Source: PALSA-243 sp963743705
GTDB lineage: Bacteria; Acidobacteriota; Terriglobia; Bryobacterales; Bryobacteraceae
Assembly: GCA_963743705.1 (NCBI GenBank)
Contig: CAVUQS010000021.1
Coordinates: 1-64,000 of the forward strand
Direction of reading: 5' to 3'
DNA: 64,000 nt
Below, piece by piece: positions 17,812 to 27,200 of the stretch. Each line of letters begins with the position of its first letter. Position 1 is the first letter of the stretch. The notes under the pieces were generated by a model, which was not told the DNA's origin, did no database searches, and worked only from the letters and a program-made list of their open reading frames with translations. The position numbers and the translations under genes are program-made.

Positions 17812-17890
17812 GGGCAGTATCCACCCGCATGTCGTCTACCGGGTGGCACGGTTGTCGGTTTCTGCTGGTCGGCATAAGACGCGCAACGGC
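17812..17890. repeat. interspersed hairpin repeat, copy E
   Basis: CCACCCG at 17,821-17,827, a 12-nt loop and CGGGTGG at 17,840-17,846 form a 7-bp stem. GCACGGTTGTCGGTTT and GGTCGGCATAAGACGCGCAA follow. The right part ends inside the Walker A codons of the drrA-like remnant, where the repeat's CGCAACGGCGCGGG and the coding sequence merge. Confidence 0.65.
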
Positions 17891-18250
17891 GCGGGAAAGA
17901 CCACCACCGTGCGCATCCTGGCCACGCTGACCCGCGCGGACGCCGGGCAGGCCCGGGTGGCCGGTTTCGACGTGCTCCGCGACCGGTCTGCGGTCCGCCG
18001 CCGGATCAGCCTGACCGGCCAGTTCGCCGCGCTGGACGAGGCGCAGACCGGCGAGGAGAACCTGCGGATGATGGGCCGGTTGTCGCGGCTGTCCCGGGCG
18101 GCAGCCCGGCGGCGCGCGGCCGAACTGATCGATCTCGACGATGCCGACCCGGGTCGGGTCCTGATCGCGAGCTTCGCCGTGCGCGGCGCCACCCTGGACG
18201 ACGTTTTCCTCACCCTGACCGGACACATGAAGGAGACCATTCATGTCTAA
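17887..18250 (+). pseudogene. DrrA-like ABC transporter ATPase, N-truncated with internal deletion
   Basis: The reading begins at Walker A (RNGAGKTTTVRILATLTRAD) directly after the repeat. It continues through GQARVAGFDVLRD and the Q-loop region RRRISLTGQFAALDEAQTGE, then jumps from a helix (RRRAAELID) to the C-terminal end (ASFAVRGATLDDVFLTLTGH). The first roughly 40 residues and the stretch with the ABC signature and Walker B are missing, so it cannot hydrolyse ATP. The end overlaps the permease start by 8 bp, as in drrAB operons for drug export. Confidence 0.7.
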
Positions 18251-18986
18251 CGCGCTGACCATGGCCGGGCGGAGCCTGCGGCTCTCCGCCCGCAGCCCCG
18301 AGGCACTGCTGACCGCGCTGCTGCTGCCCGTCATGCTGATGGTGGTGTTCGTCTACCTCTTCGGCGGGGCGGTGGACATCGGCATTAGCTACGTCGACTA
18401 CGTGGTGCCCGGCGTCTTGCTGTTGTGCGCGGTGACCGGGGCGTCCACCACGGCGGTGACCGTCTGCCAGGACATGGCCGGCGGGATCATCGACCGGTTC
18501 CGGTCTCTGGACGTGCCCGGGACGACGATGCTGGCCGGGCACGTGACCGCGAGCCTGCTGCGGAACCTCGCCTCGACCGTGCTCGTCACCGCGGTCGCGT
18601 TCGGCATCGGGTTCCGCCCGCATTCCTCGGTGGCCCGCTTCGCCGCCGCGCTCGGCGTCCTGCTGCTGTTCGTCGCCGCGGTCTCCTGGCTGGCCGCCGC
18701 GTTCGGGCTGCTGGTGTCCGCGCCGGAGGCGGCCAACTCGGCGATGTTCTTCCTGATGTTCTTCTGCTACGCCAGCAGCGCGTTCGTGCCGGTCAGGACG
18801 ATGCCATGGTGGCTGCGCGGTTTCGCGCTGCACCAGCCGGCCACGTCCGTCACCGAGACCATCCGCGGCCTGCTGCTCCGCCAGCCCGGCGGGCTGCCGC
18901 TAGGCACGGCGCTGGCCTGGTGCGGCGGCATCCTGGCCGTCTCGGTAGCAGTCTCGGCCTGGCTGTTCCGCCGCCGCACGGCCTGA
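18243..18986 (+). CDS. DrrB-like ABC-2 type permease
   Basis: An intact 247-residue protein. The order SPEALLTALLLPVMLMVVFV, YLFGGAVDIG, YVDYVVPGVLLLCAVTGAS and GGIIDRFRSLDVPG is diagnostic of the DrrB/ABC-2 permease family (daunorubicin-resistance type). There are about six transmembrane helices and a C-terminal arginine tail. With its ATPase it would export a lipophilic compound, but the adjacent ATPase gene is deleted internally, so the pair is not functional as assembled. It is the last gene before the C-rich block. Confidence 0.8.
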   Translation: MSNALTMAGRSLRLSARSPEALLTALLLPVMLMVVFVYLFGGAVDIGISYVDYVVPGVLLLCAVTGASTTAVTVCQDMAGGIIDRFRSLDVPGTTMLAGHVTASLLRNLASTVLVTAVAFGIGFRPHSSVARFAAALGVLLLFVAAVSWLAAAFGLLVSAPEAANSAMFFLMFFCYASSAFVPVRTMPWWLRGFALHQPATSVTETIRGLLLRQPGGLPLGTALAWCGGILAVSVAVSAWLFRRRTA

Positions 18987-19382
18987 TCGCGGCGGCCCGG
19001 GTGGGCGGCACCCCCGTGCACCCATGATACCATATATCGCTGGCCTCTCTCTTCCCCCCTTATAACAACACACCGCGCACCACCAACAGGTCTCTCACGC
19101 TCCCCCCACCGACCCCTGCCCCTCCCCCAGCCGCAGGCCGCGCCGCCCCCAAACACAGCCTCCCCCTCCCCCCCCCCCCCCCTCCCAGCCCACCCCCCAC
19201 CCCTCAGCCCCCCCCCCCCCCCCGCCCCCCCCCCCCCCCCCCGCCTCTATCACCCCCTCCTCCCGGCCCCCCCCCAACCCGCCCCCCCAACAGCCCCCCC
19301 GCTACCCCCCCCCCGCCCCCCCCCGGCCCCTCCTCAAACCCATCCTCCCCCCACATCCCCCTCTCCCCCCCCCCCCCCGACC
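18987..19382. other. C-rich low-complexity block, probable artefact
   Basis: From about 19,030 to 19,380 the plus strand is almost entirely C with scattered A, T and G, including runs of 10-20 C. No coding sequence or structured repeat unit exists. The change from normal DrrB downstream sequence and to the YbaK stop at 19,383 is abrupt. This looks like a read-quality or assembly artefact rather than biology. If it is an artefact, the two sides need not be neighbours. Confidence 0.7.
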
Positions 19383-19868
19383 TCAGGGTCCCGGCCGGCC
19401 GATGCTGGCGACCTTCGCGTCCGCGGCCCGGACCAGGTCGGCGGGGGCGAGCTCGATCTCGAGTCCGCGCCGGCCGCCACTGCAGAACACGGTGGCGAAG
19501 CTCATCGCGGACGCGTCAAGCACCACCGGGAGCCGCTTGCGCTCGCCGACCGGAGAGATGCCGCCCGCCACGTACCCGGTGGCCCGTTCGGCCGCCGTCA
19601 CCTGGGCCATCGCGGCCCTCTTGCCACCCGCGGCGGCGGCGAGCGCCTTGAGGTCGAGCTGGCCGTCCACCGGGACCACCCCGGCCACCAGGGTTCCGTC
19701 CACCTCGGCGATCAGCGTCTTGAACACGCGGTCCGGCGACACCCCCAGGGCCTCGCTCGCCTCCCGGCCGTAGGACTCGTGCCGGGGGTCGTGGGCGTAC
19801 TCGTGCACCATGAACGGGATCCCGGCCCGCTCGAGCGCGATCGTCGCCGTGGTCCCGCGTCCTGCCAC
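19383..19868 (-). CDS. ybaK: Cys-tRNA(Pro) deacylase-like protein (YbaK/EbsC)
   Basis: A 161-residue protein from a GTG at 19,868. The YbaK pattern is clear: ERAGIPFMVHEYAHDPRHES, EASEALGVSPDRVFKTLIAE with the conserved Lys, GVVPVDGQLDLKALAAAAGG, the GYVAGGISPVGERKRLPVVL motif and the RGLEIELAPADLVRAA end. The family hydrolyses mischarged Cys-tRNA(Pro) in the cytosol. Length matches the family. The last codons touch the C-rich block, so the final two or three residues are less certain. Intact. Confidence 0.85.
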   Translation of the reverse strand: MAGRGTTATIALERAGIPFMVHEYAHDPRHESYGREASEALGVSPDRVFKTLIAEVDGTLVAGVVPVDGQLDLKALAAAAGGKRAAMAQVTAAERATGYVAGGISPVGERKRLPVVLDASAMSFATVFCSGGRRGLEIELAPADLVRAADAKVASIGRPGP

Positions 19869-19961
19869 GGTCGGTCACCTTACGGCATGGCGCCATCGAG
19901 CGAATCACCGTCCTGGGAAAACCATTAGCCGCGCCGTCTGGTGCGTCCGCATAGTTGGGAT

Positions 19962-20474
19962 ATGCGGGTGACCTTTCCCCGGCTGCCCGACCACCAGCGT
20001 GCCTACGCGCTGGTGGAGCGGGACGACGGGGTTGTGTATCAGCTGTACGGCGGGATGGCCGGGCCTCGGCTGCCGCACGACATCATGCATCTCGTGGTGG
20101 AGCGGGAGTTGCGGATCATGGACGGCATCTGGGGTGGCATCGCGGCGGGTATCGTCTTCGACAGCATGCGGCACGTCAGCGGCCGCCGCCCGCCGCACGC
20201 GGCCGAACATTCGGCTCAGCTGCGACGCGGCTTCCGGCGCCCGGGCCTGCGCGCCGAACTGCTCGCCGACCTGGTCTCCAGCGCCGCGGCGCTGGAGACG
20301 ATGACGCCGGAGGAGATCAGGCGGCTGGCGGACGCCAAGCTTTCTGTGCTGCCCGAGACGGACGTGGACCCGGCCGTGATCGCCGCCGCCGCTCGGGCGC
20401 TGCAGGTGGAAGCGTCCCGCTGGGCGCGGCTGCGGGTGGGCGAGGAGTTGTGCTACGAGTGGCCGGGCCGGTGA
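19962..20474 (+). CDS. uncharacterised actinobacterial protein (170 aa)
   Basis: An intact gene from the ATG at 19,962 (MRVTFPRLPDHQRAYALVER) to TGA at 20,472-20,474. The N-terminal third has strand character (DDGVVYQLYGGMAG) with LPHDIMHLVVERELRIMDGI and a GGIAAGIVFDSMRH motif. The C-terminal half is helical (LLADLVSSAAALETMTPEEI). It has no signal peptide. I have seen similar proteins in actinobacteria without function. Confidence 0.6.
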   Translation: MRVTFPRLPDHQRAYALVERDDGVVYQLYGGMAGPRLPHDIMHLVVERELRIMDGIWGGIAAGIVFDSMRHVSGRRPPHAAEHSAQLRRGFRRPGLRAELLADLVSSAAALETMTPEEIRRLADAKLSVLPETDVDPAVIAAAARALQVEASRWARLRVGEELCYEWPGR

Positions 20475-20562
20475 AATCGGAGCGCCACCGGCGGGAGCCG
20501 CCGGTACCCGCGGGTACCGGCGTTGGCGTGGTCTGGCGGCTCACCAGGTAACGTAAGCCGGC

Positions 20563-21039
20563 ATGGGATACGGGCAAGCCGATCAGACCGATCGCGAGAT
20601 GATGGCGCTGGCCCTCGGCCAGGCGCGGGTCAGCCTGGAAGAGGGCGGCGTGCCGGTCGGGGCGGTGCTCGCCGCGGGCAGGGTCAGCCAAGGATGGCAG
20701 CTCGTCGCGGCCGGGCACAACGAGCGCGTGCAGCGCGGCGACCCGGTGGCGCACGGCGAGATCGCCTGCCTGCGCAACGCCGGCCTGCGGCCCTCCTACC
20801 ACGACACGACCCTGTACACCACGCTGTCTCCGTGCCAGATGTGCACCGGGGCGATCCTGCTGTTCCAGATCCCCCGGGTAGTGGTTGGCGAGGCGCACAC
20901 GTTCCAAGGCGACCTCGGCTTCCTGGCCGGCCACGGCGTGGAGATCGTACTGCTCGAGGACGAGGGCTGCGTGGCCGCCATGCGGGAGTTCCAGCAGCGC
21001 TACCCCGAAGTCTGGAGCGAGGACATCGGCGGCCGCTGA
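20563..21039 (+). CDS. zinc-dependent cytosine/nucleoside deaminase, Fcy1-like
   Basis: A 158-residue enzyme with the CDA-fold zinc site: HGE (His64, Glu66) and SPCQMC (Cys91, Cys94). The text around the motifs (DTTLYTTLSPCQMCTGAIL, IPRVVVGE) and the ending EVWSEDIGG are closer to fungal cytosine deaminase (yeast Fcy1, which ends in a DWFEDIG-type sequence) than to bacterial TadA. Members deaminate cytosine, guanine or related bases in the cytosol. It ends 70 bp before the CoxM-like gene and is intact. Confidence 0.8.
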   Translation: MGYGQADQTDREMMALALGQARVSLEEGGVPVGAVLAAGRVSQGWQLVAAGHNERVQRGDPVAHGEIACLRNAGLRPSYHDTTLYTTLSPCQMCTGAILLFQIPRVVVGEAHTFQGDLGFLAGHGVEIVLLEDEGCVAAMREFQQRYPEVWSEDIGGR

Positions 21040-21108
21040 CCTGGGCGGATTAGCGAAGACTTAAAGCTGCGGTTGCGTAATGCCCCCCCAGGCCGAATGA
21101 TGCAATAC

Positions 21109-21418
21109 ATGCAGGTCCCGTCGCAGGTCGAATACGAGCGGGCGACCAGCGTCGAGCATGCGCTGTCGCTGCTGAGCAGGCCCGACACCCGTGTCGTGGC
21201 AGGCGGCCACAGCATCGTCCCGATGATGAAACTGCGGCTGGCCCAGCCCGAAGTGCTCGTCGACATCAACGAGCTGACCGAGCTCGCCTTCATCAAGCTG
21301 GCCGGCGGCCAGCTGCGCATCGGCGCCCTGGCCAGGCACGCGGACCTGCTCGATTCGGCCGTCGCGGGTGAGCTTTTCCCGATCTTCCATGACGCCGAGC
21401 GCGTCGTCGCGGACCGTG
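21109..21418 (+). pseudogene. CoxM-type FAD-binding subunit, cut at the junction
   Basis: The ATG at 21,109 gives MQVPSQVEYERATSVEHALS, then VVAGGHSIVPMMKLRLAQPE (the FAD-pyrophosphate loop of CO/xanthine dehydrogenase medium subunits), VLVDINELTELAFIKLAGGQ and IGALARHADLLDS. The match ends in DAERVVAD, where relatives continue with a VRNRGTIGG-type motif. Beyond about 21,418 the plus strand is antisense to an acidobacterial exoprotein. Normal length is about 290 residues; only about 103 remain. CoxS and CoxL partners are absent. Confidence 0.75.
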
Positions 21419-21430
21419 AACTTAACAGTT
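21405..21430. other. junction between actinobacterial and acidobacterial sequence
   Basis: Left of this point the plus strand encodes an actinobacterial CoxM domain; right of it the minus strand encodes an acidobacterial IPT-repeat exoprotein. Both genes are cut within conserved sequence. Base composition and codon choice change at the same place. No insertion sequence, tRNA or attachment site marks the junction, which favours a chimeric contig. Confidence 0.75.
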
Positions 21431-23138
21431 CCAGAAACGGGATCGATACCTTTGACAAACACAGTCGAATTGAATCCACCCTGCTCGCTACTAAAGATTG
21501 TCCCGTCGGTATGGACCAAATACCCGCCGTCCGCCGGAAAAGGCGCCGAGTATGCAAATACGACGTGGCCGGTAGCCCCATCCACCTTTACTAGACAACT
21601 GAAGCAGTTGGTACTGCTACCCGACAAGGCCAGACCTCCTTGAAAGTCAGCTCGAACACCCGCCCAGTTCGGGGATGAATTGCCCACGTATGCGCTCACA
21701 TCCGAAATCCAGGCAGTTGTACCATCGCTCTTGATTGCGGCGATGGTGCCATCATTCTGCAACGCAAACACATCCGCAACGCCTGTCGTGCTTGGCACCG
21801 CCGGAATGATCCTCGCCACTCCCGATCCACTGCCTGGATTTGTCCATAGCACTGTGCCCGTCGGCAGCCAGCTGCCCGAGCCTCCCAACGCAGACACCGT
21901 AACATCCGCCGAGCCCGCACCCGCCGTAATCGTCACACGCCCGGCCGCGAGCGCGGTCAATATCGGCGGATCGTCTGTAGAAAGACTCACAATGCTCGTA
22001 TTGCTCGAGGTCCATGTAAGCCCCGTCACCGACTGCCCCGCAGCGTTAGTCGCCTGAATGGTGTGCGTGTCTCCCACAACCATATTGATCATGGCCGGCG
22101 TAAGACTGTTGCCACCGCTGGTGGGCACCGTGAACCCCTCCGCATTGCTCCATGTGCCGCTCTGTTGGATTCGCGCAATGCCACTCAGCGAGCCGCTCGC
22201 AACGGTTGCGACCACTTGTGTATCCGTCCAGCTCACGACGTTCGCCGCCATACTCCCAAGCCACACCGCGCCCGTGCTCTGAGAGCCGAATCCCGTTCCC
22301 GTGAACGTGACTGAGGTTCCCGCCGTCCCCGAGTTCGGCGTGATGCCCGTGATCTGCAGCGCGTCAATCGAGAGGCCCACCGCGTTGCTCCACACGCCAC
22401 CTTGCAGCACCCGAGCGTTCCCCGACATCGATCCAGCCGCCACGGCCGCAACCACCTGCGTATTGCTCCAGCTTTGAACCGACCCGTAGGCCGTCCCGAG
22501 CCAGACCTGTCCACTCCCTTGGGCCGCGCCGAAGCCCGACCCGTTGATCGTCACCTGCGCCCCCGGCAGTACGCTGGTCGAGCTCAAGCTGGAAATCGTA
22601 GCAGTCGCTACCGTAAACGGAACCGAATTCGACGAGAATCCGCTCTGTTGCACCTCGGCGACACCGGAAACGGCGTTTGCAGCCACCGTCGCGACGACCT
22701 GCGAATTGCTCCAACTCACAACCGACCCCGGCGTACTGCCCAGCCATACCGTCCCTGACGTTGCCCCGAAGCCCGACCCCAAGATCGTCACCTGCGTTCC
22801 CGCCGAGCCCGACGTCGGCGATACGCTTATGACACTGGGCACGACCGTAAAGTTCCACTCGTTGCTGTCGAGCCCTCCGGCGCTTACCAATACCGGCCCC
22901 GAGCTTGCGCCCGAGGGAACGTTTACCGTAATGCTGCTGGCGCTCCAACTCGTCGGCGTTGCGGCCATCCCATGAAATGTCACCGTGCCGGCCGTGGACC
23001 CGAAGTTTGTGCCGGTAATCGTCACCTGCCCGCCAACCGGGGCCGCGGCCGGCGAAATACCCGTGACCGTCAGCGGGAAATTGACCACCGAAAAGCTCGC
23101 ACTGTACGTGGCGGGCGTCGACGGCACGGTAACACTAC
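21418..23138 (-). pseudogene. IPT/TIG-repeat exoprotein, truncated paralogue
   Basis: Reading from about 23,138, the protein has four IPT/TIG domains (starting LTVTGISPAAAPVGGQVTIT, VISVSPTSGSAGTQVTILGS, ISSLSSTSVLPGAQVTINGS and ITGITPNSGTAGTSVTFTGT), a BIG2-like Ig domain (VVGDTHTIQATNAAGQSVTG) and the start of a propeller-like domain (VADVFALQNDGTIAAIKSDG). It is almost identical to 25,570-27,337 in the IPT part and more diverged after it. The N-terminal end is lost at a small palindrome, and the C-terminal end at the junction near 21,418. The parent family is secreted and probably adhesive or carbohydrate-binding. Confidence 0.7.
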
Positions 23139-23152
23139 GGTAGTGTCACGGG
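23130..23152. repeat. palindrome at the paralogy breakpoint
   Basis: GTAACACTAC and GTAGTGTCAC form a near-perfect 10-bp inverted repeat around one base. Similarity to the second exoprotein copy stops inside it (about 23,138). On the minus strand it also lies about 50 bp behind the lipoprotein gene's stop, so it could be a transcription terminator, but no T-run follows. Confidence 0.45.
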
Positions 23153-23198
23153 CTTTCGTTGGCGCTCGGCCAAGTCCGATCAGCGGAACAAATCACTG

Positions 23199-24278
23199 CT
23201 ACTTTCCAGACCCTTTTGTCCTGATGCAGTCAGGTTCTTCGCTCCACGGGTAGTAGCGCTGGAGCGCGCCGCAGGCGCGCTCGCGCAGCACCGGGTCTGT
23301 CCCCAAAAGCATGGTTTCGAATTCTTCTCGAACGCGCAGCCTGCTGTCGCCGGCTGCATCCAGAAAGGCAAGCTGCGCAGGGTCTTTGAGCGACTCCGCC
23401 AACGTATGGTGAAATCGTTGTTGCTTGGCGCTCTCTTGTTCTGCTTCTCTCCGTTTCTCACTAGACTCGCTCTGATCGGTGGATATCGCCACCAGACAAT
23501 CGTCTTGCCCAAGATATGAGTGAACCAACAACCCGCACGCCTGGCTGCGAAGCGGCTCGGGAAATGTGGTGAGCCGCCGTAGCAACCGCACGCTCAGCAC
23601 GCGGGAGGCCCATTGGTCGGCAATCGTTTGGTAGCGTGGAAGCCTCTTAGCCAAAAGCTCCAAGTCCGCCCCTGGCCCAGGTGCCAAAAGTATCTCCGCC
23701 ATAACGCGCCCGGCATTATCTGCTTCTGGCGCCCCTTCTGGGTGCATTCCTGTTGAAACAGGAATTTCGTACTCGCCCACATCGAAGACAGCACGGAGGA
23801 CTCCCTTTTCTCGCCTTAGAAAGAACAGGTATCTCGACCCCGGTTCGGCCTGGAAGAAGCGTCGATAGAGTGGATCCGGTTCGGACTCGCGGTACCCGCC
23901 ATCTGCGAAATAAAAAAATTCCAGTTCCGGCCCAGCTAATCCGCCTTTCAGTGAATTTTCACGCTTGCAGACCACGCGATGGAGATCGAGATATACACCC
24001 GGAAAACGTGCGGCCCTGGTGTGCCTCAAGACTATCGTATTCTCTTTGACCGTAGCGACAACGATGATCGGCGCCAGTTCGCGAACGTCGTGTCCCCAGA
24101 GGGAGCTGCCTTCGCTGACAGGCGCGAGTCCAAGCGTGTCGGCCAGTTCGGAACGCGTGCGGTGGCATCCGAGAACAGCGATTAGCGATAGGATGGCACC
24201 GATCAATACTCGTCGCTTATTGAACACACCGTTTACAAAGACCGCGTGCGTCCGTTTGGCAAGCGAGCCATGCGTCAT
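23199..24278 (-). CDS. putative lipoprotein of unknown function
   Basis: The ATG at 24,278 overlaps the stop of the giant exoprotein gene (ATGA) and has an ideal AGGAGGT site 5 bases upstream, so it is preferred to the GTG six bases earlier. The N-terminus has a lipobox: RRVLIGAILSLIAVLGC, Cys at about residue 35. The body reads PIIVVATVKENTIVLRHTR, ELEFFYFADGGYRESEPDPL and SRYLFFLRREKGVLRAVFDV, probably a beta-rich periplasmic domain, and the C-terminal third is helical. No family is recognised. It is the last gene of the exoprotein operon and is intact. Confidence 0.6.
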   Translation of the reverse strand: MTHGSLAKRTHAVFVNGVFNKRRVLIGAILSLIAVLGCHRTRSELADTLGLAPVSEGSSLWGHDVRELAPIIVVATVKENTIVLRHTRAARFPGVYLDLHRVVCKRENSLKGGLAGPELEFFYFADGGYRESEPDPLYRRFFQAEPGSRYLFFLRREKGVLRAVFDVGEYEIPVSTGMHPEGAPEADNAGRVMAEILLAPGPGADLELLAKRLPRYQTIADQWASRVLSVRLLRRLTTFPEPLRSQACGLLVHSYLGQDDCLVAISTDQSESSEKRREAEQESAKQQRFHHTLAESLKDPAQLAFLDAAGDSRLRVREEFETMLLGTDPVLRERACGALQRYYPWSEEPDCIRTKGSGK

Positions 24279-27200
24279 TGGCACCTCCTAATGGGCACGC
24301 CATTGGAATTTAGCCCCGTATTCCCATTGACGGTGATGACGAATTGGGTTTCGTTCAAAGAGGTCGAGGAAGTCGGCCCAGTAGGCTGGTAGGCGTTGAT
24401 CTTCGGAATTTGGCCGAAGAATGCGGCGTAGTAAGGGGTGTTCGCTGGAGTCGCCAACCAAAACACTTGAGTATACTGAGTGTGACCTGTCAGAGGATTT
24501 GTCGAAAGAGTGTCTTCAAATTCATTGGTATCCTTTATCCATTGGCCTATACAGAGCCCTTGCTGTGGTGTGGTCGCGCCCGGACAGTTACTTCCGGCAA
24601 GGGGAACGAGCTGCTCTTGATAACTCATGTGATACATAGGCCTGTTGTATTGGTCAACGGCTTGGTAATTGATGTTGCGCTGTGCATATGAAGCTGGATT
24701 AGAGCTGCCGACGCTAGAGTAGCAGTCGAGAGGCTTCCCAAATAATGTCTCAATTGCTAGACTCGAAACCTTACGTAAAGTCGCGGTGTCGGTGTTGGAA
24801 TCATTGCCGCCCTGGACTGGCCAGTAAGTCATGGCCTCGTACAGCGGTTCCGCTACCTCTTCGTCAACGGATCCGATTTGATAAGCATTGCGTCCCCAGC
24901 CATATATCGGCGCAAGGCCCCGCTGCCCCGTAGCGCTTCCGTTCTGATCGTACGTAACTCCCGATTGCCCAATAACCCCCCCCTCCGCCGTTGCGATCTG
25001 CGGTTGATCGTTCGGAACCATCCAGCGAATATTGCCAGAGCCGTCGAAGGCGACCATGTTGTACTGCGGATTGTCCGGATCTCCGGCACCGACACTCCCC
25101 ACGAACGAGCCGTCCTGAGCCTGTAGCACGTTGAAAGCGGCGGTAGCCTGTCCGGGAACGGATGGCGTGGAGACGATTGCAAAGCTTGTGCCGGCCGTAA
25201 CCGCCATGCCGCCAACACCGGTCGCTGGCGTGTACCAGTTAACGATCACGCCTTGATCCGCATTCGTCGTAATGCTCACATCAGTAGGTCCGCTGTGGTT
25301 AATTAGGTCGGTGCTTGATATCCAATCCATCAGATCGATATTGTCGCTACTCCCGCTGCTGTTCACGCGAAAAAGCATGACATGCTCCGTCCAAGAATAC
25401 GCGACGTTGCCGTTCTGGTCGAGGCTCCCACCTGGTACAACACGTATCCAAGGCCAGTAGGCGTAACCGTCGCCTGCCACTATTGGATTGGCGTGCGGTC
25501 CGATCCAATCCTGCTGGCCTCCACCGTCCGATACGCTCCTCTCGTCAACGCTGCTCTGGTAAAGGAGCGCGCTGAATTTCGCCGTCCCAGAGCTGGAATC
25601 GATCCCAGTCACGACCAAGTCGTCGTTGCCATCCATCTCGAGGTTGAATATTGTGCCGTCTGTATGTATCAGGAAGTCACCGAAGTTCTGGTTCCCGCCG
25701 GCGGGAGTATAAGTCGAAACAACCTGTCCCGTACCGCCGTCCAGAGTCACGAGTGCGCAACGGAGAGCGTCATCGTTGCAGTTTGTTGCCCTGAAGGTAA
25801 TGCCACCCTGAAAATTGGGGCGGACGCCCGCGCCCGCCACATCTGCGTCGTCCGTCCCCCAGTCCGCCGTTGTGTGGAGCACGCCGTTGAAAAAGCCACC
25901 CACCACGTAGGCGCTCACATCGGAGGTCCAAGCCACAGTCCCATCGCTCTTCATGGCTTGTATTTTGCCATCGTTCTGGAGAGCGAAAACATCCGCAACC
26001 CCGGCCTGGCTCGGGACGGCGGGAAGGATCTGTTGGACGCCAGAACCATCACCCGGATTGGACCACAGCACCGTGCCATTGGGGAGGACGCCCAACGCCG
26101 ACACCGTCACATCCGCCGATCCCGTACCCGCCGTAATCGTCACATGCCCCGGCGCGAGCGCCGTCAATATCGGCGGATCGTCCGTAGAAAGGCTCACAAC
26201 GCTGGTGTTGCTCGACGCCCACGTAAGGCCTGTCACCGATTGTCCCGAGGCGTCAGTCGCCTGAATCGCGTGCGCATCTCCCACAACCATATTGATCATG
26301 GCCGGGGTAAGACTGTTCCCGCCGCCTCCAGGAACCGTGAAACCCTTGGCATTGCTCCATGCGCCGTTTTGTTGGATTCGCGCAATGCCACTCAGCGAGC
26401 CGCTCGCGACGGTCGCGACCACCTGCGTATCCGTCCAGCTCACGACGTTCCCAGCCATACTTCCAAGCCACACCGCGCCCGTGCTCTGAGAGCCGAAGCC
26501 GGTTCCCGTGAACGTCACCGATGTTCCCGCCGTCCCCGAGTTCGGCGTGATGCCCGTGATCTGCAGCGCGTCAATCGAGAGTCCGACCGCATTGCTCCAC
26601 ACGCCGCCTTGCAGCACCCGAGCGTTCCCTGACATAGAACCACTTGCCACCGCCGCGACGATCTGCGTGTTGCTCCAGCTTTGAACCGACCCGTACGCCG
26701 TCCCGAGCCACACCTGCCCGTTACCCTGGGCCGCGCCGAAGCCCGAACCGCTGATCGTCACCTGCGCCCCCGGCAGTACGTTGGTCGAACTCAAGCTTGA
26801 AATGGTAGGAGTCGCCACCGTAAATGGAACCGAGTTCGACGAGAACCCGCTCTGCTGCACCTCTGCAACGCCCGAAACGGCGTTTGCAGCCACCGTGGCG
26901 ACGATCTGTGAACTGTTCCAACTCACAACCGACCCCGGCGTACTGCCCAGCCATACCGTCCCTGGCGTTGCCCCGAAACCCGATCCCAAGATCGTCACCT
27001 GCGTTCCCGCCGAACCAGACGTCGGCGATACGCTTATGACACTGGGCACGACGTTAAAGTTCCACTCGTTGCTGTCGAGCCCTCCGGCGCTTACCAATAC
27101 CGGCCCCGAACTTGCGCCCGAGGGAACGTTTACCGTAATGCTGGTGGCGGTCCAACTCGCCGGCGTCGCGGCCGTCCCATGAAATGTCACTGTGCCGGCC

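Noticed and set aside
19095..19277. A glycine-rich minus-strand peptide over the C-rich block
   Set aside because: It is simply poly-C read as Gly codons in sequence that looks artefactual.
23130..23152. IS end at the palindrome
   Set aside because: No matching inverted end, transposase or target duplication is found nearby; a breakpoint hairpin or terminator is all that can be supported.
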